Assembly: GCF_042477335.2 (NCBI RefSeq)
Contig: NC_091254.1
Location: 99,535,001 to 99,599,000, forward strand
Origin: Ovis canadensis
Lineage: Eukaryota; Chordata; Mammalia; Artiodactyla; Bovidae
Length of the DNA stretch: 64,000 nucleotides
Direction: 5' to 3'
The notes beneath the pieces are model-generated. The model did no database searches. It was not told where the DNA came from and saw only the letters and a program-made list of their open reading frames with translations. The translations under genes and the position numbers were made by a program. Below, one piece after another: positions 23,273-35,400 of this stretch (position 1 is the first letter of the stretch; each line of letters begins with the position of its first letter).

Positions 23273-23530
23273 TGTACTCAGTCACTTCAGTGGTGTCCGA
23301 CTCTGCGACTCCGTGGACGGCAGCGCTCCAGGCTCCCCTGTCCTTCACCACCTCCAGGAGCTTGTTCAAGCCCATGTCCATCGAGTCGGTGATGCCATCC
23401 AACCAGCTCATCCTCTGTCATCCCCTTCTCCTCCCGCCTTCAGTCTTTCCCAGCAGCAGGGTCTTTTCTGAGTCAGTTCCTCACGACAGGCGGCCACAGT
23501 ATTAGAGCTTCAGCTTGCGAATATTCAGGT
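23273..23530 (-). mobile_element. BovB LINE 3' fragment, antisense, inserted in L1
   Basis: Carries TCAGTGGTGTCCGACTCTGC, GTCCATCGAGTCGGTGATGC, CATCCTCTGTC and CAGTCTTTCCCAGC, all BovB. It interrupts the L1 remnant just upstream and is therefore the younger insertion. Confidence 0.88.
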
Positions 23531-24235
23531 TTGAGTTCTGGGATGGACTGTTAGAAGCCAAGCTAATCCGCCTTCTCCGGGAGGCCCATAGATGTTTATA
23601 GAGAGACTTCTTCTAAGGAACTGACTCACAGCTATGACGGCAGGGCCAGCAAGCAAGCTGGAGACCCAGGGAGGAGCTGGCGCTGCCTTCGGCACGAGTC
23701 GCTCTTGCTTGGGGCACTTCAGGCTTTTTTTTTCCTCTATCCAGGCCTTCAGCTGATTGGACAGGGCGCACCCACAATCACCCAGGTTGTTTTTTAGTTT
23801 CCTCTCATGCCTAGCATTTATTGAGTGCTCACCACATGCCGCAGGCTCTCCCGTGCACTTATCTCCATACAGCTTCCCCTCCCAATTTGGAAAACAACAT
23901 AACATAAACCCTAACACTCTCAGCATGCTCAAGTGTAAGGTTCCGGGATATAAAGTACAGTCCTGGGGCTCTTCAGTCGTCACCCCCATCCTTCCCCTAG
24001 CTCCTTTTTCGAAAAAAAGACATTTCTTTGAAGAGCAGAATATACTTAGAATTATTAGCTTCTAAAAAGCCCGTTTCTGCCAAGCTTTAACTCTGTAATT
24101 CCATATCTCACACAAACTAGCTAAACCGTTTAATGGGGACAGCCCCATAATTCTCTTTATCTTGTGAAACAGAACGTCTGTCCCCTTTAAACAGTCCTCA
24201 TTCCACCCCTCCTCCACCCTTCTGCTTTCTCTCTC
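23531..24235. repeat. unique DNA with MIR/L2-type remnant
   Basis: ATTTATTGAGTGCTCACCAC at about 23,817-23,836, followed by a reduced GTGCACTTATCTCC, is typical of ancient MIR/L2 sequence. The rest of this stretch shows nothing recognisable. Confidence 0.45.
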
Positions 24236-24310
24236 CATGACCCTGACCACTTCACATATCTCATATAAGCGGAATTATACAGTATATGTCTTACTGTAAC
24301 TGCAAAGCCC
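24236..24310 (-). mobile_element. short L1 3'-region remnant, antisense
   Basis: ATATCTCATATAAGCGGAAT followed by TATACAGTATATGTCTTACTG resembles the antisense of old mammalian L1 3' sequence. Too short for certainty. Confidence 0.4.
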
Positions 24311-25408
24311 CCCCCACTTTAAACATAAATCTCACTCTGAACAGCCTCACAGAAACATCCAGAATATTTTCCCATCCATGCAGGCGGTGTGGCCCACTCC
24401 GGCTGGCACACGCGGGCGCCAACCAGGGCACTACTGGTCACGCAGGACGGTCAGGACGGGCTGCGAGGAGGGAGGGCAAGGATCGCAGCCCAGGAAAGCG
24501 GCGCCTCCCGGGAGCAGGAGGAAACAGCCCCACGGGGCCCCCAGGAGGCACGCGGCGCTGCGCACACCTTCACCGTCGCCCCGGGGCCCCGGTGGGGGCT
24601 TCTGCCCCCAGAACCCGCAAGATGACAGCTCTGCGTGTTTGGAGCGAGTCTTCAGGACACCCCTGCCCGAGGCGGGGCTGCCCACACCCTCGCAGGGAGA
24701 CGTCCGGAGCTTCCTGTGTGTGAGCCAGCTGGCTCTGCTTGGTCTGAGCTGCAGGTGGAGGCTAAACCGCGGGGAAATGTCGGTTTCTGATCCGGCCCAG
24801 GCGGGGGCCGACCTGGATGGTGGCCGAGACAGCTTCACCTCCGGAGCTGGCTGCTGTAGTGAAGCTTCCACCTCCTCGGTTTGGTGCGGGCGGTGCGCTC
24901 CCCCCTGGACGGTCACTGTGGACGCTGGCTTCCCTGCTGCCTCTGGCTGCCGCAGACAGCGGCTCAGACTGTGGGTCCTCCCAAGGTGCTGTTTCCCCTT
25001 GAGGATGCTGGCCCAAGGCCCTCAGACCACGGACTGGCTCACGTGGGACACGAACCCACCATGCCACCTGCGAACGCAAGCTCCGTTCACGTTTAATAAG
25101 GCTACGGACGCTGGGAGCGCTCGCAGCATCCTCTGGGGCCGCTCCTCAGCGTAGACTGCTGCCCACCCGTCCACGTTAGCTCCCGGTATCCTCAAGAAAA
25201 ACACCACAGTCCTCCAGCAGGCATGCCACCTTTAGGGTCCGTCCCAGGCTTGGGGGGCACAGCCGTTGTGTGTCCAGGACCGTCGCCCTGTGGCTGGAGG
25301 ATTGTCCACCTGGGCCCACCCTGCCCTGGGGGAACCAGCCACCCCACTCCGACCCCAGACAAGGGAGGCGGTCCAGGATCGGGACGTGGGATGGCTTAAG
25401 GCCCACGG
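24311..25408. other. intergenic, GC-rich, nothing recognised
   Basis: GC-rich DNA upstream of SPACA7 with several overlapping, unsupported open frames on both strands. Confidence 0.5.
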
Positions 25409-25585
25409 GCCTCCCTGGAAGCTCCACGACGGAGTCCGCCTGCCAATGCAGGAGACACAGGAAGACCCCCCTGGGGGAGGAAATGGCAGGCCGCTCCAGG
25501 ATTCTTGCCTGGAGAATCCCATGGACGGAAGAGCCTGGTGGGCTACAGTCCACACGGTCGCAAAGTCGGACATGACTGCACACAC
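25409..25585 (+). mobile_element. Bov-tA SINE
   Basis: Reads CCGCCTGCCAATGCAGGAGA, then GATTCTTGCCTGGAGAATCC and GGTCGCAAAGTCGGACATGA, which is the Bov-tA sense body. The 5' end is diverged. It lies about 460 bp upstream of the SPACA7 start codon. Confidence 0.9.
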
Positions 25586-25944
25586 AGGGCCCAGCTGGGC
25601 CCGCCTGAGGGCTTGCCGTGGGGTCGTCTCACTGGTGCGAGTGGGGCGAGATTCCCCCGGGGTGGAGAAGGGGGCTGGCGCTGCAGGGCCCTGGGGACGT
25701 GGGGAGGCCTGGGCGCCACCCCCGCTGCCCTGCCGCCTCCAGCTCTGCGGCTTGGTGAGCCCCAGCCTCCTTCCAACCACCTGTTTTGCCCGAAGCAGAA
25801 TTTCTGGGTTTTGCCAGGTCCCAGGGCCGACAGGCCTGAGGGAGGGGTGAGGAGAAGGGTCCCCGCTCCCCACGGTCCTGGGGGGGCCCCTCTTCCCTGT
25901 CACAACCCCTCACACACGGGCAGGACCCAGCTCCTCTCCTGCCA
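25586..25944. other. SPACA7 upstream region, no core promoter element recognised
   Basis: GC-rich unique DNA. I see no TATA box. The transcription start cannot be placed from the sequence. Confidence 0.4.
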
Positions 25945-25952
25945 TGATGTCA
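25945..25952 (+). promoter_or_regulatory. CRE-like site upstream of SPACA7
   Basis: TGATGTCA differs by one base from the palindromic CRE (TGACGTCA) and lies 91 bp upstream of the SPACA7 ATG. CREM drives many spermatid genes from CRE-like sites close to the start. An 8-bp match is weak on its own, but the position suits a spermatid gene. Confidence 0.4.
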
Positions 25953-26042
25953 CACACCCTGGGCATTCCGCTGTGTCCTGGAGACCGAGGCGGGAGAAGC
26001 TGAGGGGCCTTCAGGAGAGGGTCCTCCTTCTGCTCGGGGGGC

Positions 26043-26130
26043 ATGGCGGCCACCACTGGACTGACCCTCCTGGTCCTGCTGCTCTACTGCGGGCAGGGAG
26101 CCGACCTCCCGCCGATCAACGTGACCTCAG
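26043..26130 (+). CDS. SPACA7: SPACA7 exon 1 (start codon, signal peptide)
   Basis: Codes for residues 1-29 plus the first base of codon 30. It ends CTCAG before a GTACAG donor. The 5' UTR limit is unknown. The first sequon, Asn26-Val-Thr, lies near its end. Confidence 0.85.
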
Positions 26131-26428
26131 GTACAGCCTCGGGGCTGTCGTGGCCGGGAGGAAATGGGGCCCCCGGGTGAGTCGGGGGCACGGGGTTCTC
26201 CCAGGCCCTTCCCCTGCGTGCCGCCCCAGATTTACCACTTATTCCTGGAGGATGGAGCAAGCTGCCCAGCTATCCTACATTCAAAGACTTTTTCGGATGG
26301 GAGAGTAGCATGCATTATATACTTTAACTTTTATGATGGACATTTCTGGCTTACCCAACAGCAGAGGAGTCGTGGAGAGACGCTCCATTACCTGGTTTCA
26401 GTCGCACACATCTTGCCATCTTGTCTTG

Positions 26429-26461
<33 letters not shown>

Positions 26462-29400
26462 GCTTTCGTGGTTGTTGGAGTATTTTAGCATCGCCCAAAA
26501 TGCCTTATGATTCCCTGCAAATGCGTCTTGCTAAGATAAGGGCATTTTTCTTTTACGCACCTTCAGCGTCACTGAAGCACTAATAAAATGAAGAAAACTC
26601 CCAAGCAGGGCCAGTCCTGGCCCACGCCCAAACCCCCCCACCCCCAGGGCTCAGAACGTCCTCTACAGGCGGCGGGTTCAAATCCCACCCAGGCAGGCCC
26701 CGCTGGGCTCCGGCCACTGCATCCCGACCCCTGGGTCGAGCAAGAAGACAGTGGACACCCTTGTCCTGGGATGTGACTCGCTGCCCGAGGAGTGCGGGGG
26801 GGGAGGGGGACCTGAGCCTAGGCCCCCTCCCACCCTCCTCAGAGGGACAAGCCCAAGGAACGAGGCCCTGCCAGGCCCCCTGCCCAGTGCCCAGGGGCCG
26901 AGCGGCCCTGGAGGTCCGCACAGGGCTTGGGCGGCTCCCCTGAGAAGGACGCGGCCTCGGCCTGTCCCCGAGTGACCAGGGAGGCCCAGCCCGCTCCGGG
27001 TCTGGGGGGAGGGCAGGGGGGTCCCTGCCTGACCTCGCCGTGAAGGAGCTGGTGTCTCCAGTGGTCTTTCCTCAGGACACTGAGTCTTGAGGTGCTGCAA
27101 GGAGGCCTCCCCTGGGTGCCAGGGCGCGGGGTCTGTGACAGGTGGGGACGGGGCTCACCCTGCGCTGGCTCCCCGCTGCAAGGAGGCCTCCCCTGGGTGC
27201 TGGGGCACGGGGTCTGTGACAGGCGGGGACAGGGCTCACCCCGCGCTGGCTCCCCGCCCCCGGCGCCGCAGGAACCGCTCCGGCCGGGACGGACCCAAGT
27301 CTCCCGACACAGCCCTGAGCCCGTCTGGCTCCTTGTCCCCACAGAGCGTCCACAGCGACCCCGAGGGCAGCTTAGGGCCGGTCCCGGGCACAGTCTCTGC
27401 TCCAGCCTCCAGCCTCGGTGGACACTGGGCTGGCCTGACCCCGAGGCCAGGAAGGGTGAGGGCCTGGGCCCCGGGGGGACAGAGGTCACCATCCTGCTTT
27501 CCCCGGGTGGAGCAGAGCACACCCGCAGCGCTCCACGGCAAGCCCATGCCGGGGGCCAGGACGCGCACTGTGCAAGCACGGAGCAAGCAGCGTTGTCCCC
27601 GCGCGGGCACAGGGCCGGCGGACCCTGGACGTTGGGAGGAGACGCAGGCGGGCAGGCAGCCACACTGGACAGGGCGCTGCCCGGGCCGGGCGGGCGTCAC
27701 AAACATCAATATTTCTCTGCACACGCGCGCGGGCGGGCCTGCACAATGGCTCCGTTATAATTAGGGACAGACGCGAAATGAGAAGAATATTTTTAACAAA
27801 GCGCTCGCAGGAGCAGCTGGGCCCATCCGTAACGACTCGCTAACGTCGCCTCCGAAGAGGACTGTGCTTCTGTTTGCGGCGCTGACGGAGGTCAGCACAC
27901 TGGGAAGCGATTGTCATCGCAGCGCAGACCTTTCTGTGCAGTTTCCCTGCATTGTTCTGAGCCCGCGTGTGCGCAGATGAGCAATTGCCATGCAGATTGT
28001 CCGTCATTAAAACCGTTTCAAAATCAGCATCGTCACTGGTTTAGCGCTGGAACTTGAATGCCTGCAGACACCACCTGAGCGCTCTGTGTGCAGCAACAGG
28101 AAGGCGGCCTTGCCCGGGGTCCTGGGGGGCGGCCGTCTGCTCTCTGATCTCCCCGGGGGTCCTGGGGGGCGGCCGTCTGCTCTCCCAGGGTCCTGGGGGT
28201 GGCCGTCTGCTCCCCAGGGTCCTGGGGGGCGGCCGTCTGCTCTCCCAGGGTCCTGGGGGGCGGCCTCTGCTCTCTGATCTCCCCGGGGGTCCTGGGGGGC
28301 GGCCGTCTGCTCCCTGGGGGTCCTGGGCGGGGTGGCCGTCTGCTCTCTGGTCTCCTGGGGGTCCCGGGGGTCCTGGGCCGACCGTCTGCTCTCTGATCCC
28401 CCTGGGGTTGAAGGATGGGCCTGATCTTGACCTTGAGTGGAGGACGTGGACCCCGACACCAGCTCTGAGAAGAGTGGGAGGCGCCCTGGGGGTGCAGTGG
28501 GGACCGGTGCTCAGGGTCTCTGCACCCTGCCCAGCCCTGCACGGCTGATTCAGGTCAGCGAGGCCGGGAAGGTGGAGCCAGGGGTCCAGGGCCCCACGGA
28601 GGACTGGCTTCCAGAGGCCCGCCCCTAGGGACAGAGCCCCCCCACCGGGACCGCTGTTTACAGACGAGGGGTCACAGGGGCCGGGCTCTCAGGTCCCCAG
28701 GCAGAGGGGCAGAGGGCAGACGGCCGTGCCCGTCGCCCTTCCTCCACGCCACATCCTCAGCCCCAGACAGGCTCGCGGCTGGAACCCGTCATCGGGGAGG
28801 AGAGTGTGGTTTCCACAGAAGGACACGTGTGCCCCTTCTTACCCTCCCCGAGGGCGGCGCCAGTGAGCCTGCCCAGGAGCGGGGTTGGTTCCCAGAGTAG
28901 GGCCACCTGTCATCACCCTCCAACCTCCTTCCAGACCAGCCCTGAGGGGAGGCCTCCCTCCCCTCGAGCAGGCTGGTGGCCCCGCAAAACCAAACCTATT
29001 TGGAGAGAAGCCGGTGCCAATTCAAGGAACATTGTTAACCTACTAGGGTTTTTATTTCCCCGCCCCAGGTACAGCAACTACAATGAATAAGACAAACGTT
29101 CAGGAGGATATGCCTGGAGTACTCGGTAAGGAACGTCCTCCTCTCAAACATGCCCGCGTCTGGGCGGAGTGGGGGGCTGGCCGTCGCCCAGATACCCTGG
29201 TGCAAGCCGCACAGGCGGGAAGGTGGCCGGGTCTGAGGCCCCGCCAGACGGGAGCGGTGACGGGGACACCGCTGAGCGGGGCTGCTGCTTAGACCCGGAG
29301 CCGGGGTCAGGCGCCCGCTTGGGGAGGACCCTGCTCCGCCAGGTCAGGGAGCGGCAGCAACTCACGCTGTCCTGGAGGGTCTGACGGTGCCGCTGCGGGT

Positions 29401-32400
29401 GTCTGGTCTCCAGGGCCGTTGCAGGGGCAGCGGTCAGCGTCCTGCAGGTGTGACGTCCAGAGGCCGCCGGCTGCCCCGAGGGCGCTCACACGGGGGTCAG
29501 CGTGCTCTCTGTGTGATGCAGGTCTGGTCGTTGTCCGTTTGCACGTTCAACGTCTCATTTCTCTAAAAGGAAAGTTTAAGTTGGAAAATACACGAGGTTT
29601 AAAAGCACAGGCATTTCTCACCTTGCACGTCTGTCCGGCTCATCGCTACCTGGGATTTTTTCCAGAGACAATTACGTGTGCGACGCCCACAGGTGTGGAC
29701 GTTTCCCTGTGTCTCCACGTGAGCTGGAACCGGGGGCCCAGCCGGCCTCCTTGCTGGGACCGAGGGCTCCTGGGCTGTGGGACTTTCCTGCTAAAACAGG
29801 AAAAGCAGGGCAAACCAGGGTGGGTTGGTCACCCCGCCGGGCGGGAGTCAGCACAAGCCCAGCGCGTGGACAGGCTGGCCGGCTGGGCCGCGGGGTTCGA
29901 AGCTGGGGCTCGGCATTGATGTGTTCACAGTCCCCACCCCGGTCCCTGACTGTGTTAACCGTGTCCTACACGCACGGCTTCGTTTGAACCTCAAACAAAT
30001 CCTGATGAGGTAAGCGCAGACCCCGTCATACAGATGAGGAAGCCCGAGGCCCGAGAGACACGTGTGTCAGAGAACGTCCGGTGAGCGCAGAGCCAGGTGT
30101 GGTCCAGGGCTGCCCGGCACCAAGGCCAGGGCCCGCGTTAGACGCTCCCTGGGCAGGCGCGGGGACGCACAGGCAGAAAGCAGGCCGCCGGGGGTAGAAA
30201 CCAGGAAAGAGGCTCGCGCCTGCCTGCCTGCCTGCGGGGCGCAGATAACAGAGGCAGGGTGTCTCCAAGGGGACAGCGCGGCCGCGGGGGCAGAGGGAGA
30301 ATCGGGACCACACCGGGCAGGGGTCCAGCATCTTACCTCCAGCGGGCGTGTCCAGGCACCTGGATGAGCTCAGGTTTCCAGAAGTTACCTGGGGAGGCAG
30401 TGGGCTCCCCACCCCTGGACAAGGTGTTTAGAAACCAAGTCCCTCTCCCCGGCCTTGGGTCCCTGTGTCCAGCCCTGCTCTCACCGCCTGCCTCAGGGCC
30501 GCGCAGAGCAGAGGGGTGTGACACGCATCCTTGTGTGCTTTTCCCAAGATGAAATTCTAGTCAAGGAGATGTTGGAGCCAAATAGATCTTCATTTTTTGA
30601 AGCACAAAAACCACTACCAACATTACCAACAATAACAACCTCAACAACCTTAACAACAACTCCGACAATGAGAAAAAGCAAGTATACCCTTTTCAAGCCT
30701 TAATCGTCTATGTTCCTGGAGGTCTGTGGAGTGTGAGCACAGTCCCACCTGGCAGCGTCTTTGAGATCAGCTACTCCTGGGCAAAAGCAGACGGAGGTGT
30801 GAAGGACACAGTAGTCCCATGTTTTCTGTAATCTTCCCGAGGCGGGAAGGTCAAACCCAGACGGGCAGAGACGAGCTCCTGTCTCTGGGTGGTCTGCGGG
30901 GGCACGTGCAGGAGAGGCCTGGTGCTTGGGGTGCATGTGGGGTTTAGCCGCTGCAGGACCCCAGGATGCATGCAGGTCGGAGCTTCCGACTACCCCTCGA
31001 GTGTGATGCTCCTCTAAGCCTCCTGAGAGCAGGGGCGGGGACTTGACTCCAGCCAACAGGGGACAAAACTAGGGTCTGAATGGCCTGACCCCGGGCCACA
31101 GAGCTGGTGGCGAACAAAACAGCCGCTTTTCCCAGCGCAGCTTTGTTGCTGTTCAAACGCTCAGTCGTGTCCGACTCTGCGACCCCACGGACTGCAGCAC
31201 GCCAGGCTTCCCTGTCCTTCACCATCTCCCAGTTTGCAGCTTAGCGTAGTCCAAACACACAGAAAAGGGAAATAGCACCCTGAGGTCCAAACAGAACATG
31301 CGGTTAACCCTCAGTGATGGTGAGAGCCGTGTGTCTGAAATCTACAGCAGAGCCTGGAACGCGTTCAGCAGCAGGGAGGCCAGCGTTTTCTTGAAATTCT
31401 GCATCCAGACGCCAATGCCAGTTCCTGGGATTAGCTCTCAGAATGTCCGCCCAACAGCTGGGTTCACAGAGGTCAGAGAATGCCCGCCTTTGCATGTTCT
31501 CACTAGAGCACGTTGTCAGGAGCTGAAAAGTGTGTTAGCATCCCCGCCTCAGGTTCCAAAGCGCAGTGTGGGTCAGAGCATCCTTGCACTCATGCTTTCC
31601 CGTTTTTCCCATGCTCCTCCTCAAGATGCCAGCATTCACGAGAGTGACCAGCTCAGTGTTCCTGAGGGTTTCCACAAGCTAGCAGACTTGTCACCAATAT
31701 CCCTGGAGACTGAGGACAAAATTCTCAATGGTAAATGCACCCCGGCGGGCCCGCACCTAAGCTCAGACGTGGTGGGAGACTGCAGGGTGCAGACAGAGAT
31801 GCCTCTTCCCGGGACGAACAGCCCAGGCTGGAGAGCGAGGCTGCTTTCTGCAGATCACCGCTGCTCGGGAGGGGAGCTGCCTCAGAACATGTTCCGGCCG
31901 GCTGGCTGAGTGTCTCTGCAGGCAGGGCCCGGGGATGTGCATTTCAGCCCGTCCCACCACCACCCCCCCCCCCCCCCCCCCCGGTCTCTCCAGTGAGCTG
32001 GCGGCTGGCATTTGGAATACAGAGCAGGCAGAGGGCTGATATTTCTAACGTCCCAGAAGGCGGCACACACTCAGCCTTGTGCGGATCGCCGCAGCCCAGT
32101 GTGGTGTTGGCCAAGCAGTGGTGTTCTGTTTCCATCACACATCTCTGCTTATTGACTGGGGTTCTGCTTTAAGAAAGAGCTTGCCCCTTGTAAATATGTG
32201 TGCATGTGTGTGCGTATTTAAATGCTTCTTAATACCCATTCACACTCATATTTACTCTATTCGGTCAATTTTAGCACGTTAACGTCGTTATTTTCTTTGT
32301 CCACACTGCCCCGAACTTGCCTTGGAACGCCTTCCGTTTAGTTTTTCTGTCCTTCATCGCCCCAGCCTTTCAGGCACGTCCTCACTCTCTGGCAGCACAG

Positions 32401-35400
32401 CACGCCCTGGGCAGAAGCAGACTCAGACCCCCACACGCACAGACATGCACCTCTGTGCTGGGTCCCTCGTCTGCCTCCCTGCTCCGCTTGTTTCTCTCTA
32501 AACCACAGTGCACCCCTCGAGCATCACGGGGTTCTTTCAGGACCCTTCTTGAAGCTCCTTTCGGTACCACTTTGTCAGAAACCTGGCCCCCACTTTCCAC
32601 AACATATTCAATCACTGCTCAGTCCTGGATTCAGGATGCTGCCCCCACCCCCCCTAGAGAAAATCCAGGCTCCCCGCTGCAGAATGACACCCGTGATTTA
32701 GTGTGGCCCGGGGCTGCCCCTCCCCACGAGGCACTCCACACGTGGCTTCTTTCCATCATCAGCTCCCTGCTGCTGTTTGATTTCCATGTCACTCCCTTCT
32801 TCCTGTTAATTATAAATACTTGTTTACAGACTTCCCGGGTGGCTCAGATGGTAAAAGCATCTACCTACAATGCAGGAGACCCGGGTTCGATCCCTGGGTT
32901 GGGAAGATCCTCTGGAGAAGGAAATGGCAATCCACTCCAGTATTCTTGCCTGGAAAATCCCATGGACGGAGGGAGAAGCCTGGCAGGCTACAGTCCATGG
33001 GGTCGCAGAGAGTCAGGTGCCACTGAGAGACTTCACTTCATTTACATTTGACTCTGCAGCACCACCCTCCCAGGACCCCACCCGGCCGCAGGGGACCAGC
33101 CTTGTCAGCTCCACCCTGTCCTTGCCGGTCTCGTTTTGCACAGATGAGGAGATGAGGGATATTCGTGTGTCCCTCCCTCACTGCTGCAGGGGTTCACACC
33201 GTAAGTCTCCTCTGGCCTTTTTCCCCCACTCAGCCTTGAAACCTGAGAATCCCTCCGTGTAAGGATGGTCTCGTCTAGCTCTCGCAGCTGCGCGGTGCCC
33301 ACAGGGTGTGAGCCGCACGAGTGTGCTGCTATCTGGGCGCAGCCTTCTCACCCCTTTCCACCCTCTGCAGCTACGAGCACCACAGACCCTGCTGCAATGA
33401 ACAGCCTGGCACGTGTGGATGTTTCTGTTGTTGGCGATGAATCTCCAGGGAAAATTCTTAGGACTGGGATAATGGGTCAAAAAAGGAGTGACTCTGTAAT
33501 CTTAATAGTCAGATAATGCCTGACCCCGGTATTCATTATACATCATAACTTCCCCAAACACTTTCCAATAAAATCTGAAAACAAGAGTGGTGTTCTAACC
33601 CAAACTTCTAAAGACAAAGTGTGAGCCAAGATGTAGACAAGTATGTAATCACGCAAATGTTTCCCTTTTTCCCCATGATCTTCATCCAAGAACCCAGTTT
33701 GGACGCGTCTTACCAAACCAGTGGCCCCGAGGACTACCGTGACTCACAGACCTCAGGCACTGCAGACAGTCTCCACAGTAACGGTAACAGCAGCCGGCCG
33801 ACCCACCCCCTCCCCGCTCGCACCCCGCATGCAGAGGAGAGGCTGTGGGACCCAGCCTCCCCTCCATGCGTGCTCACGCTCGTCAGTTACCGCCAAGCTG
33901 GTGGGTGAGGAGCATGTTCCCGTCTTGTTTTAATTTGCAATTTTCTAATTGAGAGTGAGTTTGGACAGCTCACATTTTAAAGACCATTCTTTTCATCAAG
34001 ATCTTTCCTTCTATTCTTTCCTTCCAGTCATTTTTCAAGGCTTATGTTTAAAATACTGTTGAAACATACGGTATAAACTCTGTAACTTGCTTCTTCAGGC
34101 AACATTTCAGTGCTTTTCCGTTTCCCTTCCGGTTGCATTAAGGCAGAACTGACACACGTCACTGGACACGTTCAGGTGTGCGGCGGGACTGTCTGACTTA
34201 CATACGTCACGGAACAATGACCACAGGCCAGGAAGCCCCCTGAGTGCCCTGCTGGTGTCCCCGTTGAGGAAGCCCCAGAAGCAAGCATCTGGGTGCTTGA
34301 ACCCTGACAGACTGAGAACGTTCTAATCCCATTCTCTTACATGTCGCTGCACAGTTTTCCCAGCACCATTTATTGAAGAGACTGTCCTTGCTCCGCTGTA
34401 CAGTCTTGCCTCCTTTGCCGTGGATTAACTGGCCGTAGGTGTGCGGGTTTACTTCCGGGCTCTCTTCCGTTACATGGATCTGTGCCCGCTTCTGCACCGG
34501 TGCCACACGGCTTTGATTGGTGTAGCTTTGCAGCACTTATCTGAAGCCCGGGAGGATTATGCCTCCAGGATTGTTCTTTTTCCTTAGAATTGCTCTGGCA
34601 GTTCTGGGTCTTTTGTGGTTCCGTGTAAATTTTAGGATTATTTGTTCTGGTTCTGTGAAAAGTGTCGTGGGTAATTTGATATGGACTGTTAAATCTGTAG
34701 CTTGCTTTGAGTAATACATCCATTTTAACTGTACTAATTCTTCCAATCCAAGGGCCTATCTGTCCTTTCTCTTTTGAATCTTCTTCAGTTTCATCCATCG
34801 CTGTTCTACGGTCCTCATCACATGTCTTTCATTTCCTTTCCTTTATTTCCAATCTTTCAGCATCACTTTAAGCACACAGTGCATACTTGCCTATTGCTTT
34901 CTAGGGAGTGTTACCAAAAAATAACTTTAATGCCTGAGTCAAGCTGATGCATCACTGATGTGACTGGTAAATCCTGAGAGTTTCACACTCACAGAATTTT
35001 AAAGCAAACTGCTAACTATGGGGTAAACCCAAACAAGGCTTCCTGACTCAAACAATAATCAAAACAAAGTTTAAGATGTGGCCATCTTACTTCGATTCAG
35101 AAACGGACTGAGGCTCAGGGAGGCTCGTCTTCTTTCCTGTGTTCCTTCCTCCCGGGCGGTCAGGTCGCGGTCCCATGAGGGTGACACCCAGGTCCCTGAG
35201 AAGAGGGCTGCTCAGGACAAACCCGCCGCAGCTCTGGGTGCTCAGAGCCCATTGCAGTTTAAAGTCCACCTGAGCACCCCGTGAGGAGCTGCGGCCCCGG
35301 AGAAGCCACGACTCAGGTCCTCCGGCATCTGAGCCTGGACTTTTTGCTCGGGCAGGGCGCCCGCGGGCCTCACCAGGAGTGTGGTAGCTCTCATCTGTGG

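Larger units (their letters stand above)
26131..29068. other. SPACA7: SPACA7 intron 1
   Basis: A 2.9-kb intron. It holds a (CA)n run at about 26,431-26,462, an 81-bp duplication, a possible conserved block and a GC-rich minisatellite (listed separately). The 3' splice site is a pyrimidine-rich TTTATTTCCCCGCCCCAG at 29,051-29,068. Confidence 0.8.
31731..33690. other. SPACA7: SPACA7 intron 4
   Basis: A 2-kb intron with a run of 20 C at 31,963-31,982, a Bov-tA SINE (32,828-33,041) and probable antisense L1 at about 33,340-33,560. The acceptor TTCATCCAAG ends at 33,690. Confidence 0.75.

Noticed and set aside
26839-27764. Open frames of 222-274 codons on both strands in SPACA7 intron 1
   Set aside because: They overlap on opposite strands, run through an 81-bp duplication and show no family resemblance.
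28007-28542. Pro/Gly/Asp-rich frames of 150-169 codons
   Set aside because: They are translations of the 28,108-28,405 minisatellite.
30549-30681. Ending SPACA7 exon 3 at the GT donor (30,682)
   Set aside because: It makes the coding sequence 574 nt and shifts every downstream exon out of frame.
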